Of a stretch of DNA of 35,607 nucleotides, positions 22,236 through 30,092 are shown in pieces. Below the pieces are notes generated by a model. The model searched no databases and had not been told where the DNA came from. It saw nothing but the letters and a program-made list of their open reading frames with translations. Origin of the DNA: a virus; IMG/VR virus record IMGVR_UViG_3300042112_000132, positions 1-35,607 of that record. The stretch is one strand, 5' to 3'. The number at the start of each line of letters is the position of its first letter. Position 1 is the first letter of the stretch. A program made the position numbers and the translations under genes.

Positions 22236-22535
22236 ATGGCGAAGCGCGGGAAGAAATCTTGCCAACACCCCGTCCTCCTCGCCAACCTCGAGGACACGCT
22301 CCTCGGAGTCATGTACCCGCGACCAGGAGAATCGGGGATCCCTGTCGCCATCTACTCCGGCGACATGATCGCCGCACGACTCCGCGACCAGGAAGCGATG
22401 TCAATGGCCGAGGCCCGAGCCTTCGTCACCGACCGCATCGAAACCGACATCGAAGGGTGCAAGCTCATCGGGTGGCCGAGGATCATCTGGGCAGCCACTT
22501 CAGAGGACTTCGGCAAGGAAGTCGTGCAGGATTAG
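22236..22535 (+). CDS. Small phage protein, unknown
   Basis: 99 residues from the ATG at 22236. A basic N-terminus (MAKRGKKSC), then ANLEDTLLGVMYPRPGESGIPVAIYSGDMIAARLRDQEAM, split by turns, then a mixed helix and an IIWAATSEDFGKEVV end. The mid-section reads like a small alpha/beta domain. The family is not recognised. A weak ribosome site suggests low or coupled expression. Confidence 0.6.
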   Translation: MAKRGKKSCQHPVLLANLEDTLLGVMYPRPGESGIPVAIYSGDMIAARLRDQEAMSMAEARAFVTDRIETDIEGCKLIGWPRIIWAATSEDFGKEVVQD

Positions 22536-22550
22536 CGTATACTCCTGCGG

Positions 22551-22826
22551 ATGAATATTCGTTCGTATGACGATTTCAAGGAAGCCATTACCCGGCGAGT
22601 CACTGGCGCGGGCCTCACGCGCTCTGCGCTTGCGCGCCAGCTTGAGCAGGACGGCGAACTGCGCGCCCACACCGTCCGCTGCCTCCTCTCCAAAGCCCCC
22701 AGCATCGGCCGCCGAAAGCCGGCGTTCGACTCCATCCTGAAGATCGCACATGCAGCAGGACTCGAACTCACCCTCACCGAAAGGCAAGAAACATGCCCAG
22801 CAAGTCGCCGGCGCAGAAGCGCCTGA
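22551..22826 (+). CDS. Small helix-turn-helix regulator
   Basis: 91 residues. GLTRSALARQLEQDGEL (21-37), then AHTVRCLLSKAPSIGRRKP (39-57) and FDSILKIAHAAGLELTLTE form the Cro/XRE-like four-helix plan: the first recognition pair, a second helix that reads DNA, and a closing helix. A TATACT box (22538-22543) lies 7 bases before the ATG and may belong to a start-proximal promoter, but without a -35 it is doubtful. The last 12 codons overlap the next small gene by 34 bases. It probably regulates the late packaging block that begins right behind it. Confidence 0.7.
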   Translation: MNIRSYDDFKEAITRRVTGAGLTRSALARQLEQDGELRAHTVRCLLSKAPSIGRRKPAFDSILKIAHAAGLELTLTERQETCPASRRRRSA

Positions 22827-22942
22827 TGCAGGCCGCCGCACACAATCGCGCCTTCGCAAAGAAGGTCGGCGTCCCCATGTCCGTGGCGAAGAAGTTCGTC
22901 AGGGCCGACAAGGCCAAGGCAGCGAAGCGCCGCAGGAAGTGA
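22793..22942 (+). CDS. 49-residue basic phage protein
   Basis: It starts inside the preceding regulator gene, with AAAGG 9 bases ahead of the ATG. MPSKSPAQKRLMQAAAHNRA, FAKKVGVPMSVAKKFVRADK and a basic end match a widespread small phage protein found beside structural genes. Function unknown. Its TGA overlaps the GTG of the small terminase (GTGA). Confidence 0.75.
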   Translation: MPSKSPAQKRLMQAAAHNRAFAKKVGVPMSVAKKFVRADKAKAAKRRRK

Positions 22943-23349
22943 AGCGCAAGCCCGGACGCCCACCGGAACCCGTCCCGGCACACCACGCCGACAGCCTGGT
23001 GGCATGGATCTCCGATGGCAAACCACTCCGGGAATGGTGCCGACAGCCCGGACACCCGGTGTTCCAGGCGGTGTATGCGTGGATGGACAAAGACGATGAG
23101 TTCGCTAGACGCATCGCACGCGCACGCGAGGATGGATACGACGAACTTGCGGAGAAGGCGCTGCGGATCGCGTTCGACCCGTGCAACGACCAGGTCGAGG
23201 TGACCCAGCGCAGGTTGCAGGTTGACACCATCCTGAAGCTCCTCGCCAAGTGGAACCCGCGCAAGTACGGCGACCGCCAGCAGCTTGACCATTCCGGCGG
23301 TGTCAACATCGTTCTCAAGACCAATGTCCCTGATCCCCAAGGAGATTGA
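22939..23349 (+). CDS. terS: Terminase small subunit
   Basis: 136 residues from the GTG at 22939, within a GTGA overlap. The basic N-terminus (VKRKPGRPPEPVP), a SDGKPLREWCRQPGHPVFQAVYAW helix pair split by a turn (about 25-48), then DDEFARRIARAREDGYDELAEKA and a closing RRLQVDTILKLLAKWNPRKYGDRQQ are typical for terminase small subunits. They recognise the packaging site on phage DNA and hand it to the large subunit. The gene overlaps the large subunit gene by 26 bases. Confidence 0.85.
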   Translation: MKRKPGRPPEPVPAHHADSLVAWISDGKPLREWCRQPGHPVFQAVYAWMDKDDEFARRIARAREDGYDELAEKALRIAFDPCNDQVEVTQRRLQVDTILKLLAKWNPRKYGDRQQLDHSGGVNIVLKTNVPDPQGD

Positions 23350-24655
23350 GGTCGCCTACCGCCCGCGCCCGTGGCAGAGCGAATGCCACCAGCGCAAGCG
23401 GCGGTTCACCGTCCTCGCGCTCCACCGCCGCGCCGGCAAGACCGAACTCGCCATCATGCAGCTCATCCACGGGGCGGCAGGGTGCAAGCACACGCTGCCG
23501 TTCTTCGTGTACGTCGCTCCGTTCCTGAAGCAGGCCAAGGCCATCGCATGGCTGCGCCTGAAGCAGAAGATGAACGACCTGATCGTCGCCGGCGGGGTCG
23601 ATGTCAACGAGGCCGACCTGTCCATCACGTTCAAGCACAACGGGGCGCAGATCCGCCTGTTCGGCGGCGACAACCCCGACGCCCTCCGCGGCGTGCGCCT
23701 CGACGGCTGCGTCATTGACGAGGTCGCGCAGATCAAGCCCGAGGTCTGGAACGACATCCTCCAGCCGGCCCTCTCCGACCGCAAGGGGTGGGCGCTGTTC
23801 ATCGGCACCCCGAACGGCCTGAACCTGTTCAGCGAGCTGTTCTACCGCGCCTCGAGCCTCCCCGATTGGTGGGCCGCCCGCTACACCGTCCACGACACGG
23901 ACGCCCTGGACGAGGACGAGGTCGCCCGCCTCCAGCGCGACATGCCCGAGCAGGCGTTCGCACGCGAGTACCTTTGCGACTTCGCCGCCGCCGGCGAGGA
24001 CCAGCTCATCAGCCTGACCGACGCGACCGCCGCGAGCGAGCGCAAGATCGCGGACGGCGACGTCATTGAGTTCCCGCTCGTCATCGGCGTGGACCCGGCC
24101 CGGTTCGGGGATGACCGCAGCGTCATCGTCCTGCGCCAGGGACTCCGCATGGAGCCTCCGATGGTGTTCACGGGCATTGACAACATGAGCCTCGCCGCCG
24201 CCGTTGCCAACGTCATCGAGGACCGCGACCCGGACGCCGTGTTCATTGACAGCGGCGCGGGCGCGGGCGTCATCGACCGGCTGCGGCAGCTCGGGTACGA
24301 CGTCATCGAGGTGCCGTTCGGAGGCAAGGCATCGAACCCAAACCTGTTCGTCAACAAGCGCGCCGAGATGTGGTGGGGTGTCAAGGACTGGATCGACATG
24401 GGCGGCGTACTGCCAGAACGCACCGACCTCCTCACCGAACTGTCAACGCCGACGTACTGGTACGACGCGGTGGGGAAGCGGTGCCTGGAGTCGAAGGACG
24501 AGATCAAGAAGCGACTGCAAGGCGGCGGCAGCCCGGACATCGCCGACGCGCTGGCGCTGACATTCGCGTACCCCGTGGCAAAGCAGCTGCCACGCGAGGT
24601 GCGCGAGCGCGTCGATCCGCGCCCGAGGGACTACGACCCCTACGAGGACATCTGA
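23324..24655 (+). CDS. terL: Terminase large subunit (packaging ATPase/nuclease)
   Basis: 443 residues from the ATG at 23324, where family similarity starts; an in-frame start at 23285 adds only 13 unlikely residues. Walker A is LHRRAGKTE (33-41, Lys39) and Walker B CVIDEVAQ (Asp132, Glu133), followed by the FIGTPNG coupling stretch. The RNase-H-type nuclease half has IGVDPARFGDDRS (Asp257), VFIDSGAGAG (Asp309) and DIADALALTF (Asp405, Asp408). It pumps DNA into the procapsid and cuts the concatemer. Length is normal for the compact terminases of podoviruses. Confidence 0.95.
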   Translation: MSLIPKEIEVAYRPRPWQSECHQRKRRFTVLALHRRAGKTELAIMQLIHGAAGCKHTLPFFVYVAPFLKQAKAIAWLRLKQKMNDLIVAGGVDVNEADLSITFKHNGAQIRLFGGDNPDALRGVRLDGCVIDEVAQIKPEVWNDILQPALSDRKGWALFIGTPNGLNLFSELFYRASSLPDWWAARYTVHDTDALDEDEVARLQRDMPEQAFAREYLCDFAAAGEDQLISLTDATAASERKIADGDVIEFPLVIGVDPARFGDDRSVIVLRQGLRMEPPMVFTGIDNMSLAAAVANVIEDRDPDAVFIDSGAGAGVIDRLRQLGYDVIEVPFGGKASNPNLFVNKRAEMWWGVKDWIDMGGVLPERTDLLTELSTPTYWYDAVGKRCLESKDEIKKRLQGGGSPDIADALALTFAYPVAKQLPREVRERVDPRPRDYDPYEDI

Positions 24656-25104
24656 TGCTCATCCGAGTCGCCACCGCCGATGACCTTGACACGATCCTTG
24701 ACATGGGCGAACGGTTCATCGCGTTCGGGCCGCACGGCAAGCATGTCAATGCGGACAGGGATCAGCTCCGCGCCGGCGTGTCGGCGTTCATGCAGGGAGG
24801 GGTGATCTTCCTTGCCGAGTCCGGCGGCAAGGTCTGCGGCATGCTGGCGTGTGCTGCCAGCCCGATGTGGTTTGCACCGCACATTCTGGTCGCCCACGAA
24901 CTCGCGTGGTGGGTGGACGAGGAGGCACGCGGCTCGAGCGCGGCGGTGCGACTCGTCATGGCGTACCAGGCGTGGGCGCGTGAGATCGGCGCGCAGGTGG
25001 TTGCGATGAGCCAACTCGTCGCGGTCAACGGTGAGCAGGTTGGTAGGATGCTCACGAAACTCGGGTACGAACCGAGCGAGATGACTTACATCAAGGGAGC
25101 TTGA
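24655..25104 (+). CDS. GNAT-family acetyltransferase
   Basis: 149 residues from the ATG overlapping the terminase stop as TGATG. The GNAT plan is present: an RVATADDLDTIL start, IFLAESGGKVCGML strands (51-64), then AHELAWWVDEEARGSSAAVRL (80-100) with the acetyl-CoA phosphate loop around 90-100. The end VNGEQVGRMLTKLGYEPSE is typical. It would move an acetyl group from acetyl-CoA to an amine. Such genes are common between terminase and portal in podoviruses. The target is unknown; virion or host proteins are both possible. Confidence 0.85.
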   Translation: MLIRVATADDLDTILDMGERFIAFGPHGKHVNADRDQLRAGVSAFMQGGVIFLAESGGKVCGMLACAASPMWFAPHILVAHELAWWVDEEARGSSAAVRLVMAYQAWAREIGAQVVAMSQLVAVNGEQVGRMLTKLGYEPSEMTYIKGA

Positions 25105-25105
25105 C

Positions 25106-25495
25106 ATGCCATTCTTTGCAGCACTCGGCACTGCACTCGGCGCATCGGCGGCATCGGCAGCAGCGGTTGGCGCAACGGCCACCGCCGGTCTTGCCGCGGC
25201 GGGCGCTGGACTCGGTTACACCATCTCCGCCGGCGAATCCGCGAAGAAAGAGCAGCGGCAGGCGTTGCGCGAGCAGCAGCGCGCACAGGCCCAGCAGGCC
25301 GCGCAGGCCGCGATGCAGCAGCGCCGCAGCGAGCAGCGCATGGCCGGCGCGGCGCGCCGCGAACCCGACGTGCAGGGCATCATGGCCGCCGCGCAGCAGA
25401 CGCAGGGCGGGCCGACCAGCACCATGCTCACCGGGCCGATGGGCGTCTCTCCGCAGGATCTGAACCTCGGACGTTCCACCCTCCTCGGGGGCTGA
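25106..25495 (+). CDS. Small virion-associated protein before portal
   Basis: 129 residues. An Ala/Gly-rich hydrophobic N-terminus (about 3-38) may touch membranes. A Gln/Ala/Arg coiled stretch (about 44-85) follows, then a C-terminal STMLTGPMGVSPQDLNLG, RSTLLGG ending. Proteins with exactly this plan and the final TLLG tag stand before the portal gene in many short-tailed environmental phages. It is probably an internal or tail-entry virion component. Exact role unknown. Confidence 0.65.
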   Translation: MPFFAALGTALGASAASAAAVGATATAGLAAAGAGLGYTISAGESAKKEQRQALREQQRAQAQQAAQAAMQQRRSEQRMAGAARREPDVQGIMAAAQQTQGGPTSTMLTGPMGVSPQDLNLGRSTLLGG

Positions 25496-25497
25496 CC

Positions 25498-27210
25498 ATG
25501 AGCCAATACACGGGCGACAACCGTTCCTACCCGGACGCTCCCACCAGGGATCGCCTGTTCACGCGCTGGGGCCAGCTCAAGAGCGAGCGCGCAAGCTGGA
25601 TGGCTCACTGGCAAGAAATCACCTCCTACCTCCTGCCGCGCAACGGCCGCTACTTCCGCGAGGACCGGAACCGCGGCTACCGACGCCACAACAACATCTA
25701 CGACAACACCGGGACGCGGGCGCTCCGCACGCTCGGTGCCGGCCTGATGTCCGGCGCGACGTCGCCCGCACGGCAGTGGTTCCGCCTTGCCACGCCCGAC
25801 CCGGAACTGAACTCCTACCAGCCCGTCAAGCTGTGGCTCGATGACGTCACGAAGCGCATGCAGCGCGTGTTCCAGAAGTCGAACACCTACCGCTCCCTGC
25901 ACCTGATGTACGAGGAACTCGGCGCGTTCGGCACGGCCTCGAGCATCGTGCTGCCCGACTTCAACGAGGTCATCCACCACTACCCGCTGACCGCCGGCGA
26001 GTACTGCATCTCGACCGACGCGCAGGGCCGCGTCTGCACCCTGTACCGCGAGTTCGAGATGACCGTCTCGCAGGTCGTGAAGGAGTTCGGCTACGACAAC
26101 TGCTCGACCTCCGTGCAGAACATGTACGACACGGGGACGCTCGACCAGTGGGTCGCCGTCGTGCATGCCATCGAGCCGCGTGCCGACCGCGACATCAAGA
26201 AGCGCGACAGCAAGAACATGCCGTGGGGTTCGTGGTACTTCGAGGTCGGCGGCGAGCAGGACAAGTTCCTGCGCGAGAGCGGGTTCAACTACTTTCCCGC
26301 CCTCTGCCCGCGCTGGTCCGTGGTCGGCGGCGACATCTACGGCAACAGCCCCGGCATGGAGGCGCTCGGCGACGTCAAGCAGCTCCAGCATGAGCAGCTC
26401 CGCAAGGCGCAGGCCATCGACTTCCAGACCAAGCCGCCGCTCCAGGTTCCCGTGTCAATGAAGAACCGGGACGTCGAGACGATGCCGGGTGGGATCACGT
26501 TCGTTGACCCCGCCGGCAACGGCATCCGCTCCGCGTTCGAGGTCAACCTGAACCTGTCGTACCTCCTTGCCGACATCCAGGACTGCCGCGGCCGCATCAG
26601 CGGCGCGTTCTACGCGGACCTGTTCCTGATGCTGGCGTCGGCCCCGCAGGCGCGCATGACCGCAACGGAGGTCGCCGAGCGCCATGAGGAGAAGCTCCTT
26701 ATGCTCGGCCCCGTCCTCGAGCGCCTGCACAACGAGCTGCTGAACCCGCTCATTGACATCACCTTCGACCGCATGATCCTGGGCGGCGTGATCCCGCCAC
26801 CGCCGGCGGAACTGCAGGGCATGGACCTGAACGTCGAGTTCGTGTCAATGCTGGCGCAGGCGCAGCGCGCCATCGGGACGAACGCCGTTGACAGGTTCGT
26901 CGGCAACCTCGGCGCCATCGCCCGCATGAAGCCGGACATCGTTGACAAGTTCGACAGCGACCAGTGGGCCGATGTCTACGCCGACATGCTCGGCGTTGAC
27001 CCGTCGCTCATCGTGGCCGACAAGGAGGTCGCCATGCTGCGGCAGGCGCGGAACCAGGCGATGGCCGCGAAGGAGCAGGCTGCCGCGATGCAGCAGACCT
27101 CGCAGACCGTCAAGAACATGGCGCAGGCGCCCACCGGGCAGCAGAACGCGCTGACCGACGTGATGAACATGTTCAGCGGCTACGGCTCGCCGTCAGCCGT
27201 TGAAGTCTGA
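25498..27210 (+). CDS. Portal (head-tail connector) protein
   Basis: 570 residues. It has the head-tail connector family's signature layout: RLFTRWGQLKSERASWMAHW near the start, LLPRNGRYF, DNTGTRALRTLGAGLMSGAT (about 70-90), then the long stem and crown helices with YADLFLMLASAPQARMTATE and a Gln/Ala-rich helical end. Twelve copies would form the ring through which DNA enters and leaves and to which the short tail is joined. The start is 2 bases after the previous stop. Size is usual for podoviruses. Confidence 0.93.
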   Translation: MSQYTGDNRSYPDAPTRDRLFTRWGQLKSERASWMAHWQEITSYLLPRNGRYFREDRNRGYRRHNNIYDNTGTRALRTLGAGLMSGATSPARQWFRLATPDPELNSYQPVKLWLDDVTKRMQRVFQKSNTYRSLHLMYEELGAFGTASSIVLPDFNEVIHHYPLTAGEYCISTDAQGRVCTLYREFEMTVSQVVKEFGYDNCSTSVQNMYDTGTLDQWVAVVHAIEPRADRDIKKRDSKNMPWGSWYFEVGGEQDKFLRESGFNYFPALCPRWSVVGGDIYGNSPGMEALGDVKQLQHEQLRKAQAIDFQTKPPLQVPVSMKNRDVETMPGGITFVDPAGNGIRSAFEVNLNLSYLLADIQDCRGRISGAFYADLFLMLASAPQARMTATEVAERHEEKLLMLGPVLERLHNELLNPLIDITFDRMILGGVIPPPPAELQGMDLNVEFVSMLAQAQRAIGTNAVDRFVGNLGAIARMKPDIVDKFDSDQWADVYADMLGVDPSLIVADKEVAMLRQARNQAMAAKEQAAAMQQTSQTVKNMAQAPTGQQNALTDVMNMFSGYGSPSAVEV

Positions 27211-27253
27211 TGTTTCGCAATGGCAACGCCTTCGCATTTGATAGGATTCCCGC

Positions 27254-27601
27254 GTGAGCAACTATGACCCGCTCGACCTGCGGGGCCAGGAGAAGGCGAA
27301 GGCGCAGCGCGACCTCCGCGAACGCCTGGACCGCGAGAACGAGGAGGGCGACGTCAAGTGGCTCATGGGCAACAAGCGGGGCCGTCGCGTCGTATGGCGG
27401 CTCCTGGACACGGCAGGGATCTTCCGCTCGTCGTTCAACACCAACGCGATGGCAATGGCCTTCGCCGAAGGGAACAGGAACTACGGGCTTCGGCTCCTCT
27501 CGCTCGTCCACTCGCAATGCCCAGAACTGTATCCCGTGATGATGAAGGAGAACACGAATGAACGAACCAACGATGGTGGAAGCAGCGGCAACGACAACTA
27601 A
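27254..27601 (+). CDS. Bbp19-like phage protein
   Basis: 115 residues from the GTG at 27254. DVKWLMGNKRGRRVVWRLL (33-51), then AGIFRSSF (54-61), EGNRNYGLRLL (72-82) and CPELYPVMMKE (89-99) are the hallmark line of the Bordetella phage BPP-1 Bbp19 family. It is located, as in BPP-1-type phages, between portal and scaffold. The molecular role is not settled; association with the virion is likely. Its end overlaps the scaffold gene by 44 bases in another frame. Confidence 0.85.
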   Translation: MSNYDPLDLRGQEKAKAQRDLRERLDRENEEGDVKWLMGNKRGRRVVWRLLDTAGIFRSSFNTNAMAMAFAEGNRNYGLRLLSLVHSQCPELYPVMMKENTNERTNDGGSSGNDN

Positions 27602-28250
27602 CGCTGCTTCGCCGTCATCGGCCCCTGAAGGCGTTTCCGCGACGGCGGAAAAACTCTACGGGGACGGGCAGAAGCCGAGCGCGACCCAGGAGCCGCAAGC
27701 CGCAAAGGCGGCCGCTGCGGAAACAGTCGCGAGCGACCAGCCGGCAGCCGAGGCGAAGGCGGAAGCCAAGCCGCAGGCAGCGCCGGAGAAGTACGAGTTC
27801 AAGGCACCGGAAGGCAAGCAGTTCGATGCCGAGGTGCTGACCGCGTACTCCGAGGTCGCCCGCGAACTCAACCTGTCGCAGGAGGCGGCGCAGCGCGTCC
27901 TTGACGCTATGGCCCCCAAGATGGCCGAGCGTCAGGTGGCGCAGATCGAGGCGATCCGAACGGAATGGGCGAACACGTCCAAGACGGACAAGGAGTTCGG
28001 CGGCGAGAAGCTGTCAGAGAACCTGTCCACCGCGAAGAAGGCGCTCGATGCGTTCGGCACCACCGAACTCCGCACGCTGCTCAACGAGTCCGGCCTGGGC
28101 AATCACCCGGAGGTCATCCGGTTCATGTACCGGGCGGGACTCGCAATCAGTGAGGATCGGGTGGTCACCGGGACGAAGGGTGCGGCGAAGAATGCCGGAC
28201 CCCGCTCGTTCAACGACCTCGCCGACGCCATGTACTCCACCAACACCTAA
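27558..28250 (+). CDS. Putative capsid scaffolding protein
   Basis: 230 residues. The first 75 are low-complexity Ala/Glu/Ser/Pro. Then YEFKAPEGKQFDAEVLTAY and helical VARELNLSQEAAQRVLDAM, and EVIRFMYRAGLAISED near the end. Disordered N-terminus, helical middle and the position directly before the major capsid gene are typical of podovirus scaffolds (T7 gp9-like role, Bbp18 position in BPP-1). It would guide capsid assembly and leave before DNA filling. A protease is not seen. Confidence 0.8.
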   Translation: MNEPTMVEAAATTTNAASPSSAPEGVSATAEKLYGDGQKPSATQEPQAAKAAAAETVASDQPAAEAKAEAKPQAAPEKYEFKAPEGKQFDAEVLTAYSEVARELNLSQEAAQRVLDAMAPKMAERQVAQIEAIRTEWANTSKTDKEFGGEKLSENLSTAKKALDAFGTTELRTLLNESGLGNHPEVIRFMYRAGLAISEDRVVTGTKGAAKNAGPRSFNDLADAMYSTNT

Positions 28251-28271
28251 CCCCACGAAGGGAATCACGCA

Positions 28272-29291
28272 ATGGCAACTCTTACCAGCAGCAACCTGAC
28301 GCTCGCCGACTGGGCGAAGCGCACCGATCCCGAAGGCCGCGTCCCGGTCGTCGCGGAACTCCTCTCGCAGACCAACGAGATCCTTGAGGACTGCGTGTTC
28401 AAGGAAGGCAACCTGCCGACCGGCGAGCGCGTCGTCATCCGCACGGGCCTCCCGAGCGTTTACTGGCGTGCGCTGAACCAGGGCATCCCGAGCAGCAAGT
28501 CCACGACCGCGCAGGTCGATGAGGCTTGCGGAATCCTCGAGGCCCGCAGCGAGGTTGACAAGGATCTCGCGATGCTGAACGGCAACACCGCCCAGTTCCG
28601 CCTGTCCGAGGACGTCGCGTTCCTCGAGGCGATGAACCAGCAGCAGGCTTCCACGCTGTTCTACGGCAACCCTGCAAGCGACCCGAAGAAGTTCCTCGGC
28701 CTCGCTCCTCGTTACTCGAGCAGCACCGCAGGCAACGGCACGAACGTCATCAAGGCCGGCGGCGCAAGCACCGACAACACCTCGATTTACCTCGTTGTGT
28801 GGGGCGACAATACCGTGTACTGCCCGTTCCCGAAGGGCAGCTCGGCCGGCCTCATGCATGAGGATCTCGGCGAGCAGACCGTCTACAACAGCGATGGCAC
28901 CCGCCTTCAGGCTTACGCCACCCGCTACCAGTGGAAGAACGGCCTGGTCGTGAAGGACTGGCGCTATGTCGTCCGCATCTGCAACATCGACGTCAGCGAC
29001 CTGATGAATCAGGCGACCACGCAGACTGCCTCGGCCGCCACGGCGATCATCAAGCTGATGAACAACGCCATGAACAAGATCCCGGCTTGGGGCAACGGTC
29101 GCGCTGCGTTCTACATGAACCGCACCGTGTACAGCGGCCTCGCGCTCCAGGCGATGGATCGCAGCCAGTACGTGCTTGCCGTCCAGCAGGGTCTGTCGCA
29201 GTTCGGCACCCCGATGAGCTGGCTCACGTACCAGGGCATTCCCCTCCGCAAGGTGGACGCCATCCTCAACACCGAAGACCTCGTTTCGTAA
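28272..29291 (+). CDS. Major capsid protein (BPP-1 Bbp17-like)
   Basis: 339 residues. TLADWAKRTDPEGRVPVVAE at the start, then EDCVFKEGNLPTGERVVIRTG, split by turns, QTNEILE and VDKDLAMLNGNTAQFR are the pattern of the BPP-1-type major capsid proteins with a permuted HK97-like fold. AMDRSQYVLAV and a short end close the chain. It forms the head shell. A GAAGGGAA ribosome site and the scaffold upstream agree. High similarity in plan makes this assignment firm; the fold statement rests on published BPP-1 structure knowledge. Confidence 0.92.
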   Translation: MATLTSSNLTLADWAKRTDPEGRVPVVAELLSQTNEILEDCVFKEGNLPTGERVVIRTGLPSVYWRALNQGIPSSKSTTAQVDEACGILEARSEVDKDLAMLNGNTAQFRLSEDVAFLEAMNQQQASTLFYGNPASDPKKFLGLAPRYSSSTAGNGTNVIKAGGASTDNTSIYLVVWGDNTVYCPFPKGSSAGLMHEDLGEQTVYNSDGTRLQAYATRYQWKNGLVVKDWRYVVRICNIDVSDLMNQATTQTASAATAIIKLMNNAMNKIPAWGNGRAAFYMNRTVYSGLALQAMDRSQYVLAVQQGLSQFGTPMSWLTYQGIPLRKVDAILNTEDLVS

Positions 29292-29324
29292 TCGAAACGT
29301 CTCACACAGAAAGGCAGCACCAAC

Positions 29325-29801
29325 ATGATTACTGACGCATTCCTGCGCCTCGAGAACGGCGACAGCTCCAGCTCGGCGATCACGGCCACCCGTGTCACCG
29401 AGAACGTGGTCGATCTTCTTCAGGCCCGCGAGATCGGCGAAGGCCGTGACCTGTACCTCGTCTATACCGTGACCGGAGCAGACGGCACCGGCGCCGGCAC
29501 CGCGACGTTCCAGGTCTACATCGCCGACAACGCCGCAATGTCCACCAACGCCGAGGTCATCGCTTCGAGCGCCGCGTATGTCGGCACCACGCTTGACATC
29601 CCCTCGGCCTCTGCGCCGAACGGAACGGTCATCGTCGTCCCGATCCCGCCCCGCGTGGCGAGCCTCGGCCGGCGGTACCTGTCCGGTCGCATCGAGGTGA
29701 GCGGCACGGTCGGCGCGGCGAAGGTGATCTGCGACATCGTCACCGACATCCAGGACGGTCGCAAGTTCTACGCTTCCGGCTTCACCGTGGCGAACCCCTG
29801 A
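29325..29801 (+). CDS. Capsid cement protein (BPP-1 Bbp16-like)
   Basis: 158 residues. MITDAFLRLENGDSSSS, TENVVDLLQAREIGEG and IPPRVASLGRRYLSGRIEV are features of the Bbp16 family, which caps the major capsid lattice in BPP-1 as a jelly-roll cement protein. It is beta-rich with many Thr and Val, as expected. It directly follows the major capsid gene with an AAAGG ribosome site. Probably in equal number to capsid protein. Confidence 0.85.
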   Translation: MITDAFLRLENGDSSSSAITATRVTENVVDLLQAREIGEGRDLYLVYTVTGADGTGAGTATFQVYIADNAAMSTNAEVIASSAAYVGTTLDIPSASAPNGTVIVVPIPPRVASLGRRYLSGRIEVSGTVGAAKVICDIVTDIQDGRKFYASGFTVANP

Positions 29802-29813
29802 TAGGAGACACTC

Positions 29814-30017
29814 ATGGCGAAGGTCAAGGCGAAGGTTCTCTGCTTCGTGGCGAACGTTCTGCGTGAACCCGGCGACGTCTTCGAGTACGAAGGCCGACCG
29901 AACAGCAACCTCGAGTACTTCGAGGAAGCAACGGTCGAGCCGGAGTCAAAGACGCCGGAGGCATCGGCACGAAAGCTGCGGAAGGGAAAGCCGACCGAAA
30001 CCAGCGCCACGGAGTGA
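29814..30017 (+). CDS. Small phage protein, unknown
   Basis: 67 residues, with GGAGA 8 bases before the ATG. The first half is beta-like (MAKVKAKVLCFVANVL, GDVFEYEG), resembling short phage proteins that carry an FEYEG-type turn. The second half is charged and Ser/Thr/Pro-rich, likely disordered. It stands between cement and tail adaptor genes; a minor head protein is possible. Confidence 0.6.
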   Translation: MAKVKAKVLCFVANVLREPGDVFEYEGRPNSNLEYFEEATVEPESKTPEASARKLRKGKPTETSATE

Positions 30018-30038
30018 TCATCGTTTCGTGATTTGACA

Positions 30039-30087
30039 GGGAGGGGCGTCGGCGGGAAACCACGGCGCCCCTCCCGTCCTACGGGAG
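30039..30087 (+). promoter_or_regulatory. Two mutually exclusive hairpins over the tail adaptor ribosome site
   Basis: Hairpin A pairs GGGAGGGGCG (30039-30048) with CGCCCCTCCC (30066-30075). Hairpin B pairs CTCCCGT (30071-30077) with ACGGGAG (30081-30087) around a 3-base loop. They share bases 30071-30075, so only one can form. Hairpin B covers the ACGGGAGG ribosome site of the gene at 30093; hairpin A frees it. A could also act as a weak terminator, though no T tract follows. Confidence 0.6.
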
Positions 30088-30092
30088 GTCGC

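Noticed and set aside
28014-28859. 281-codon minus frame over scaffold and capsid genes
   Set aside because: It is opposite two firmly identified virion genes and has shadow composition.
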